Shown: positions 1 through 9,500 of the stretch, in pieces
Numbering within the stretch: the first letter of the stretch is position 1
How the letters are laid out: the number at the start of each line of letters is the position of its first letter
Made by a program: the position numbers and the translations under genes
The notes under the pieces: model-generated
Told to the model about the DNA's origin: nothing
What the model saw: only the letters and a program-made list of their open reading frames with translations
The model's database searches: none
Origin: Perca fluviatilis
Taxonomy: Eukaryota > Chordata > Actinopteri > Perciformes > Percidae
NCBI RefSeq assembly: GCF_010015445.1
Contig: NC_053112.1
Span: 8,081,403 to 8,145,402 of the forward strand
Direction of reading: 5' to 3'
DNA: 64,000 nucleotides

Positions 1-85
1 GCAGACCGCAGAGAGACAGGCACTCGCCCTGACCGACGGCAGACACCTGTCGCTGGGCGCACAGGCGGCTGTACACCTCGTGGAG
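1..85 (-). CDS. cdc6: cdc6 exon 11, cut by the window edge
   Basis: The acceptor CAG is at 88-86 and phase 0 follows exon 10. It reads LHEVYSRLCAQRQVSAV, then GQGECLSLCGL to the window edge with no stop, matching the winged-helix continuation of CDC6. Confidence 0.92.
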
Positions 86-3000
86 CTGCAACACAGACAC
101 ACAAAGCTGGTTAAACACGGCACGCACATTAAAAAAAAAAAAAATTCAGACCGAGCTTCAGCGCCGCCTGCTGGACATTTAACCCTAGTGTCGTCGTCCC
201 CATCAACCGAACTTTGTTGTTCTGGGCCAAAATTAAAACTTGTACACGTTCCACCAAAACAAGTTCCTTCCAGAGGCTATTTTGCAGAGGCACTGTGACT
301 CCGTCCGGTGCTTAGTGTCGCCCAAGATGATTGTGATTGGTTTAAAGAAATGCCAATAAACCAGAGCACGTTATCCTCCCTTCCCTGAATGTTATGAGCA
401 GTAGAGATCATTTTACCAGTAGTATTTAAATAATATTTTTTAAGAAGTCTTGTTAATGAGGTTTTATTGACTCAAGCATGTTATCACTGTTATTTTTATT
501 AAATTGTCAGAAATGACCGGCACACGCATAGATTTCTGTCAATTCCATTTTATTTATAGTGTCAAATCCTAACAGGAGTGATCTCAGGACCCTTTACAGA
601 GAGAGTAGGTCTAGACCACACTCGAGAATTTCCCACGAGGAAGCATTTGGTGCAACAGTGGCGGCATCTGTCAAATAAGGTAACGCAGCCTCGCTGCCTT
701 CACTGGACGCAGACCCACGTGCTCCTTGTCTTGCAAAAAAAAAAAAGGCTCTTTCTGAGTCAGGAAAGCCCCCGACTTCAGTTCATTAAAAGCATCCCAA
801 AGACAGCTTCTCTTTTTCCCCCAGCAGTCACTCTGAAATGAACAACAGTAAAATCCCCCCTGTTCTGCTCATCCACCTCATGTAGATTTTAATCTTATCG
901 CACTGAACTGCCTTGCACTATAGCTATATTTAAATCCTAAATCTCAGACACTGATATTGCACCATTCCTTCCCACTCAATGGTTATTGTATATTTCTTGT
1001 AAATTCTATTGTTATACTGTATACTTAACAGTATTTTTTGATATTTCTTACAGTCATTTCTGTTTTTATTCTTTATATATTAAGTGAGTGTTGTACTTTA
1101 AGAGCAAAGATTAACCCAGTGTTCCCTCTGTTGATTTGACTGTGGCCCCCCCCACGGCAACATTTCTGCCCAGAAACAGGGCTGCATTGTTAGGGTGCGT
1201 GTCGGAGAACGTTTGTATTTGAGGTGCATTATTTCCATCCTGAAATAGTGACACTGCATTAAGATAATGTAATTAATATTAATAGTGGGTTTATTGTTAT
1301 TTGCTACAGAGTGCTTAGCCTATATGTCAAGATCACAGTTGGCCGATATAGGAACTCAAGAAATACAATTCAATCACAGCTGAAAGTGTGCCTCATTGTG
1401 TGTGTGAATAGAGGTGAATACATAGATTTGGTTGTGTTGCAGCGAGGGAAACCCTCTTAACTGGAGTCAAGTTCCTTAAGTCTGTTGACACCGTGTCCTG
1501 TAAAGCTGATTCTGATTCCCTCTTCATCACTAGGGGTGGGAATCACCAGAGGCCTCACGATACGATATCATCACGATACGATATTATTGCGATTTTAACG
1601 ATATTGCAATATTCTGCGATATATTGCAATTATTACCTTTTTTCCCCAACTTCAAATTTTTTCCAATTTCAAATGATGTCCCCAAAGGACAATTTTGTCA
1701 ACATCTGTTTTATCTAAAAAGATACATTTCCTGTCTGTTCATCTCCCTTCCATTTTATTGCTGCAAAATGGGATTGTCAAGCAGACAGACTGACCAACAC
1801 ATATATAAAAGATCGATACTTGGCGTCTGTGTATCGATACAGTATTGCCACGAAAAATACCACGATACTATGCTGTATCGATTTTTCCCCACCCCTCTTC
1901 ATCACCACGAGGCCCGTTCGGTGACCCACCTTTCCGAGGACGATCTCTCTGCTCTTCCCGTTGCGTGTGAGCAGCAGCAGGCAGCAGACCAGCAGCTTCT
2001 GCTGCAGGGGGAAGCTCTCTCCGTCCGAGCCGGCGCCGCACTGGGACGCCATGCGGTCGCCGTAGACCTCCGACAGGACCCGCGCCACCTGGGGGAGGCC
2101 GACCCGCGACGCTGCACCAGGACAAAAAGGACAAACAAGCGCTCCGGTTAGCGGCCACAGTTTCAACAGTCACAGCGTGTTTCAGAACAGATGTTTGGTT
2201 TGTTTTTTAAAGCGGCGAGCGGAGGGCGAGCCACAGCGGCGCTCACCTTTAGATTCGGCGTTTGGGTCCGACGCCTTCTTCCTGTCGTCGGACTCCACGA
2301 CCTCGACGGCTCTCCTGCAACACAAACACATAAAATCAGCCTGATGCAGCAGAGACGACGTCATCGAGAAGCTCCAGAGTCTCTTTAACAGCAGAAAACA
2401 CACTACACCCAAAATAGTGGTGAAGATCTACGTTTTCTAATTTAATTCCGGATTATTTTGTTGTTTTTATGCTCCAAATAAAAACTAAATTGTGTTTCCC
2501 CACATCCAGTCGGTAAATAAAATCACTGCAAGACAGACACTTTAAAATAAGCTAATAAATAAACTAAGATTACCCTAAAATAGAATAAAATAATTAGTTT
2601 TAATAAACGTTTTTAGAGTCATGTATGTGTCGTTGAGATTCACTGGTTAATTACTTTGTTAATGTTTTATTAACCCTCATGTCGCCCTCGGGGCAAATCT
2701 GACCCGTTTTCAAAAGGTTTTTTAGAACAAAAAATATGGGACGCCGAAATAAGCGCTGAAGATTAAAAAAAATTAAATAAATACAAACAAAAAACATTAG
2801 GAAAAACAAAAACAATGCAAAAATTGTCAAACACTGAAAGAAGACCTACAAAAAAGTCAAAAAAAGTGCCCAAAACATAGAAAAAGTCACAAAAATGTTG
2901 AGGAAAAGTCATAAAAACCTTTGAAAAAAAGTGACCAAAGCGATGAAAAAAACCATGGGAACGGGAAGACAACAGGAGGGTTAGGATGCTCCACAGAAAT

Positions 3001-5188
3001 CAGGATGAATCACAAACACTTTAACTCAGGTTCTCAGTTCATCTGATAAAAAGCAAAGCTGACAGATTTATAGAATTTAATTTGAGCTTTTTGTTCCACG
3101 ACATCTGCGTCTCGCGCTCTAAAAACCAAACGGAGAAGGAGGTTGAGCGATAGGTTACCTGCAGATGTCCAGGGCCTTCCTGGCGTCTCCCGACACCGCC
3201 GACACTTTCCTGGCACAGAACTGCACCGCCGAGGCGTCCAGGAGGCCCTCGGCCGACGCCTGGGGGGGAGGGAGGAAGGACACAGAGTCACGCTAACGTT
3301 TGGGAGGGTAGAAACTAACCGATCCAGACGCCTGGAGGGTAGAAACTAACCGATCCAAACGTCTGGAGGGTAGAAACTAACCGATCCAGACGTCTGGAGG
3401 GTAGAAACTAACCGATCCAGACGTCTGGAGGGTAGAAACTAACCGATCCAAACGTCTGGAGGGTAGAAACTAACCGATCCAGACGTCTGGAGGGTAGAAA
3501 CTAACCGATCCAGACGTCTGGAGGGTAGAAACTAACCGATCCAGACGTCTGGAGGGTAGAAACTAACCGATCCAGACGTCTGGAGGGTAGAAACTAACCG
3601 ATCCAGACGTCTGGAGGGTAGAAACTAACCGATCCAGACGTTTGGAGGGTAGAAACTAACCGATCCAGACAACTAGTCGGGAAAGAATCAACAGATAAAT
3701 AGACTATGAAAGTAATAGTTCGTTGCAGCTAGGGCTGCACAATTAAAATCGCAATTTTATCAAAATCCCAATATGGACTATTATGCAATAACCAAATCAC
3801 AGGGGAGGGCGCAGTATTTGTTAAAGGCAGAATATCAGTCCTTCCAGAAAAATGTGGAGTTTTTTTGTGATTGTTGAGGCCAAAAATCCTTGATTATGCG
3901 GCAGATTTTCTTAAAAAAATGCGATGGAATATCTGGGATATTTATGCAATTTTATGCGATGAAATTGCAAAAATTGCAGAAACTTGCAAAAACTGCAGTT
4001 TGATGAAAAAGAGAGAGAAAAAAAGTGATTCCCCTCCAACACGCAGCTTTTTGATGATGTCACTTCATAACGTTCCCATGACAACAGGGGGAAACGGCTG
4101 CTCTTGTGTGAAGTAAATGCAACATTTTTTCAACTTTCTGCTAAGATATATTACGGGACTTTTTTGCAACGAAAATGCAGGGATTCTTTTGCAACCTTAT
4201 TAGCGCGGCGGAGAATACTGATGGACTGGAAATCGTCTATACCGCCAAAAGCTGCCACTTGGCTTTCTGATGTTATGATGTTTTTAAAAATAGAAAAAAA
4301 ATCAAGTACTTTCTTAAAGGATCAACCAAAATTGGGGCCCTTTACTGGCTTACTTTGAAGGACTTACTGCACTTCCCTCTTAGTAACGGCTAAGAATTGT
4401 AAAGCATAATGATCACACTATTTGTTACCATGAGTGATAGTGTTTTTTTTATATTTACTTGTTGTTGTTGTTGTTATTATTTTGATGTTTCTATTTTCCT
4501 TCTCTTGTTTTTATTCGTTTTTCCTTATCCTCTTCTCCTCGGCATAAGGGTTTTGTTGTGGATGGGGTTAATAGAAAGAGGTCTTGTTATAATCGACACT
4601 GTATTATTGCATTGAATTTTGTGCATTCTATCTTCTCTAAAACAATAAAAACACTTGAAAAAAAAAAAAAAAAAAAGTAGAAAATGCGGGGGTTATGAAA
4701 TCATGCAAGCCCCGCATATTTTGCGCAGAAATCTGCAATTTATGCGGCGAAAGTGGGGCGAATTTGAACAAATTATGCGATCGCATAATCAGGTTTCTCT
4801 GGAGGGACTGATCTAGGTCCTGAGCAGGAGTGTGTAATTCAGGCCTGTGTGTAGTATGTTTAATAATAGAGTGAAAACATTGTAATTTCCCTTGCGGGAT
4901 TACTAAATTATACATTATTTAACCCAAGACGTGCGGGCGTTTCCTATATCTCGGTCTGGGTCTACCTGGGAGAGTCGGTCCTGCACGATGGCGCTGAGCT
5001 CCTGGCGGCTGTACGGGGGGAAGTGGAGCAGCAGCGGGCGGCAGTGGGGGCGCGCCTGCAGCCGCGGCAGGATGCGGTCCGTCAGATCCAGAGCGTTGGC
5101 GATCCCTGAAACAACAACAACCAAACGAGGTCACTCCTGATCTTTACTGACTTTATGTAAAACACATTGAACGTTCCTTTCATCGGTT

Positions 5189-5224
<36 letters not shown>

Positions 5225-6510
5225 GCTTTCCAACAATCAACAGCATGTTGGACAAGAAGAAACTAAAAGATAAAACCCAAAGATTAAAACAAACAATCCG
5301 ATTGGACCAAAGAACATAAAAAGGAGGAGTTTAAGGAAGATCAGACGGAAGCATAATGCTTATATAGTCCTGCCCCGACTTCACTATATCATGGATTAAA
5401 GAAATAAACTGATATGATTGGGTTACCTTTCCGTAATTTCCTTAATTAAATAATGCATTCATGTGCCATCCTTAAGCTACAGTCCATCCAGTTTATCTAT
5501 CCAGCACAATTAAAGTCTCTATGATGCACCATCTGTCAATTTGAACATTTCTACTCCTGAGCTACAACCTGAGTTATGTCTTTGAAGAAACGCTAAATGT
5601 CTTTCACCAGTTTTTTTAGAATCTGATGTGTAAATCTGCTTCCGTGTTTAACTCTTGATAAATAAAATCACATTTAAAAAAAAAAAAAAAAAAAGGTCTT
5701 CTCGTGTGTCATCCGAAACTGTGTGCAGTGCAGAAATCCACATTCATAAAAAGACAAATTTTTCTGACTTTAAACATGAAGATGTGTGCAAAACAAGTGA
5801 TTAACAACGATACAGAAAGAAGAGATTCAGGAGGTCAGACGTCCATCTTATCTCGCAGGTACACGAGTGTTTACAAGTTTAAAAAACGGCTTTAAATGTT
5901 GACCCAAACACGCCAGAAACAACCTCTTCAGCCTGCTTCTGTGTTCAACTCTCTAACATCATCCCAGTCGACCCTGCTTCGAAACCATCTGTGTTATTTT
6001 TGGGCAATTCTTTTGAAAGAAACACACATTCCTGATGTAGAAAACTTTGAGAAAGGGGTCAGACTTGACCCTAGGAACACAACAGGGTATGCGTGTCTTT
6101 CCGTGTGCAGCGCGCGATACTTGTGATCGTGGCGCTTGTTGTCGTTGGTGCAGCTCTTACCGACGAGGCAGAGGCGAGACTCTGGCAGGTACGGCCACTC
6201 GAAGATGGTGTACAGGACGTCCTGAGCTTTACTGTCCAGCTGGTCCATCTCGTCCAGAACCAGCAGCCTGAGGACCAAGCAGAGGCTCACTTCAGTAATG
6301 CTCCATATATAAAACCTCATAAAGACATCAAGTGTTCAGCTCAAAGTGATAAAAACTAACACAAGCAGAATGGATCTAGCACGTCTGAAGTCTCTTAGCT
6401 TTCTCTCTCTTAACTGATAATCATATTTACAGATGATTGAGGTCTTTATTTCAACACTACTGTTGACAAAAATCAACTTAAAGCTGCGTAGTTATTTCAC
6501 ACCGTTAGAG

Positions 6511-6543
<33 letters not shown>

Positions 6544-9500
6544 TTTATGGGGTACGGTGCCTTGCTCAAGAGCACCTTGGCACTGCCAGGAGGTGAAGTG
6601 GCATCTCTCCAGCTACCAGTCCACACTCCGTACAGGGACTTGAACCAGCGACCCTACTCTACTGGTTACTCACACAGCTAGTTACTAGTTACTCACACAG
6701 CTAGTTACACAGCTAGTTACTCACACAGCTAGTTACTAGTTACTCACACAGCTATCTACTCACACAGCTAGTTACTAGTTACTCACACAGCTAGTTACTC
6801 ACACAGCTATCTACTCACACAGCTAGTTACTAACACAGCTAGTTACTCACACAGCTAGTTACTCACACAGCTAGTTACTAGTTACTCACACAGCTAGTTA
6901 CTCACACAGCTAGTTACTAGTTACTCACACAGCTAGTTACTAGTTACTCACACAGCTATCTACTCACACAGCTAGTTACTAGTTACTCACACAGCTAGTT
7001 ACTAGTTACTCACACAGCTATCTACTCACACAGCTAGTTACTAGTTACTCACACAGCTAGTTACTAGTTACTCACACAGCTAGTTACTCACACAGCTAGT
7101 TACTAGTTACTCACACAGCTAGTTACTAGTTACTCACACAGCTAGTTACTAGTTACCCACACAGCTAGTTACTAGTTACCCACACAGCTAGTTACTCACA
7201 CAGCTAGTTACTAGTTACCCACACAGCTAGTTACTCACACAGCTAGTTACTCACACAGCTAGTTACTAGTTACTCACACAGCTAGTTACTAGTTACTCAC
7301 ACAGCTAGTTACTCACACAGCTAGTTACTAGTTACTCACACAGCTAGTTACTCACACAGCTAGTTACTCACACAGCTAGTTACTAGTTAGACAGCTAGTT
7401 ACTAGTTACTCACACAGCTAGTTACTCACACAGCTAGTTACTAGTTAGACAGCTAGTTACTAGTTAGACAGCTAGTTACTAGTTACCCACACAGCTAGTT
7501 ACTAGTTACTCACACAGCTAGTTACTAGTTACTCACACAGCTAGTTACTAGTTAGACAGCTAGTTACTAGTTACCCACACAGCTAGTTACTCACACAGCT
7601 AGTTACTAGTTAGACAGCTAGTTACTAGTTACTCACACAGCGGGCCCCGGGGCCGTGAGGAACCTCTGCAGCCCGCTCTGTCCGCCGGGCGCTCGCAGTT
7701 TGTCGGCCAGCAGCGGGAAGATGGCGTGGGAGCTCCGCAGACTCATGCAGTTCACCACCACGGTCTGGACCGGCGCCAGCGCCGCCTGGAGGGACCAGAA
7801 ACAACCGTTAGGAACAAATAACCGGACCAGACCGGCTTCTTTACAGGGCCTAACGTTCTGGAAACGTCTGAGAAACAAGCGAGGAAAACTGTAACCAACG
7901 TTACATTTTGTTAACCCTCCCGGTGTCCTCGGGTCTGATTTAACCCATTTTCAAAAAGTTTCTAAATCACAAATTTGTGTTTATTTCATCCAAATTGTAA
8001 AAAAAAAAAAATAAATAAAAACTGGATGGTTCCGTACAACTGGTAAAGTAAATTATCAGTTCACTACTTGCATTGAATTTTTGTGTTGTATTCAATTTTA
8101 AAGCATTTGGAGAAAGAATAAATAAATAAAAATAAATAGACAATTTTGGAAAAAGTGACCCAAGAAACTTGGATAAAAGCGAGAGAGAGAGAAAACGCTG
8201 AAAAAAAAAAGTGCCGAAAAAGACCAAAACGTTGACAAAAAGTTTATTTTTTTTCTAATTAAGCGCTCGGTGACGTCTTCAAACGTCCCGTTTCTTCTCT
8301 TGAGGGGAGTCCACGTTACCCCTCGTGTTGTCTTCCAGTCGACCAATAAGCAACTTTGTTTTTCAGGGTCAAAATTTATAAAAGTATTTGTCACTTTTTC
8401 CCCCCGATGTTTTTTTCTGCGCCATTTTGAAGCTCTTTCCGACATTTGTCACTTTTTGAAACCTTCTTTTATCATTTTTTTTCTTCAAATGCTATCACAT
8501 TTAACCCTTAAATTCAATGAAAGGAAGAGCGTTGTAAGGGAACTACCCAGGTTATTTTTTGAAAAGTTGGTTGAAAGAAACCCCAAATTCTGAGAAACTT
8601 TTAGAAAACGGGTAAGGAGGGTTATGCTATTATTCAGACACATTTCTGGTATTATTCAGACATTTCTGGTATTATTCAGACACATTTCTGGTATTATTCA
8701 GACATATTTCTGGTATTATTCAGACACATTTCTGGTATTATTCAGACACATTTCTGGTATTATTCAGACACATTTCTGGTATTATTCAGACATATTTCTG
8801 GTATTATTCAGACATATTTCTGGTATTATTCAGACATATTTCTGGTATTATTCAGACATATTTCTGGTATTATTCAGACATATTTCTGGTATTATTCAGA
8901 CATATTTCTGGTATTATTCAGACACATTTCTGGTATTATTCAGACACATTTCTGGTATTATTCAGACACATTTCTGGTATTATTCAGACACATTTCTGGT
9001 ATTATTCAGACATATTTCTGGTATTATTCAGACATATTTCTGGTATTATTCAGACATATTTCTGGTATTATTCAGACACATTTCTGGTATTATTCAGACA
9101 CATTTCTGGTATTATTCAGACATATTTCTGGTATTATTCAGACACATTTCTGGTATTATTCAGACATATTTCTGGTATTATTCAGACATATTTCTGGTAT
9201 TATTCAGACATATTTCTGGTATTATTCAGACATATTTCTGGTATTATTCAGACATATTTCTGGTATTATTCAGACATATTTCTGGTATTATTCAGACACA
9301 TTTCTGGTATTATTCAGACACATTTCTGGTATTATTCAGACATATTTCTGGTATTATTCAGATATTTCTGGTATTATTCAGACATATTTCTGGTATTATT
9401 CAGACATATTTCTGGTATTATTCAGACATATTTCTGGTATTATTCAGACATATTTCTGGTATTATTCAGACACATTTCTGGTATTATTCAGACATATTTC

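Noticed and set aside
4976..5134. Continuation of cdc6 exon 7 past GTAGAC to the stop near 4,915
   Set aside because: It would end the protein before the sensor-2 and winged-helix exons, which are all intact and in phase when the GTAGAC donor is used.
6545..6665. A tRNA gene suggested by the B-box-like GGTTCAAGTCC
   Set aside because: No A box, cloverleaf or full-length tRNA is present; it fits a SINE fragment.
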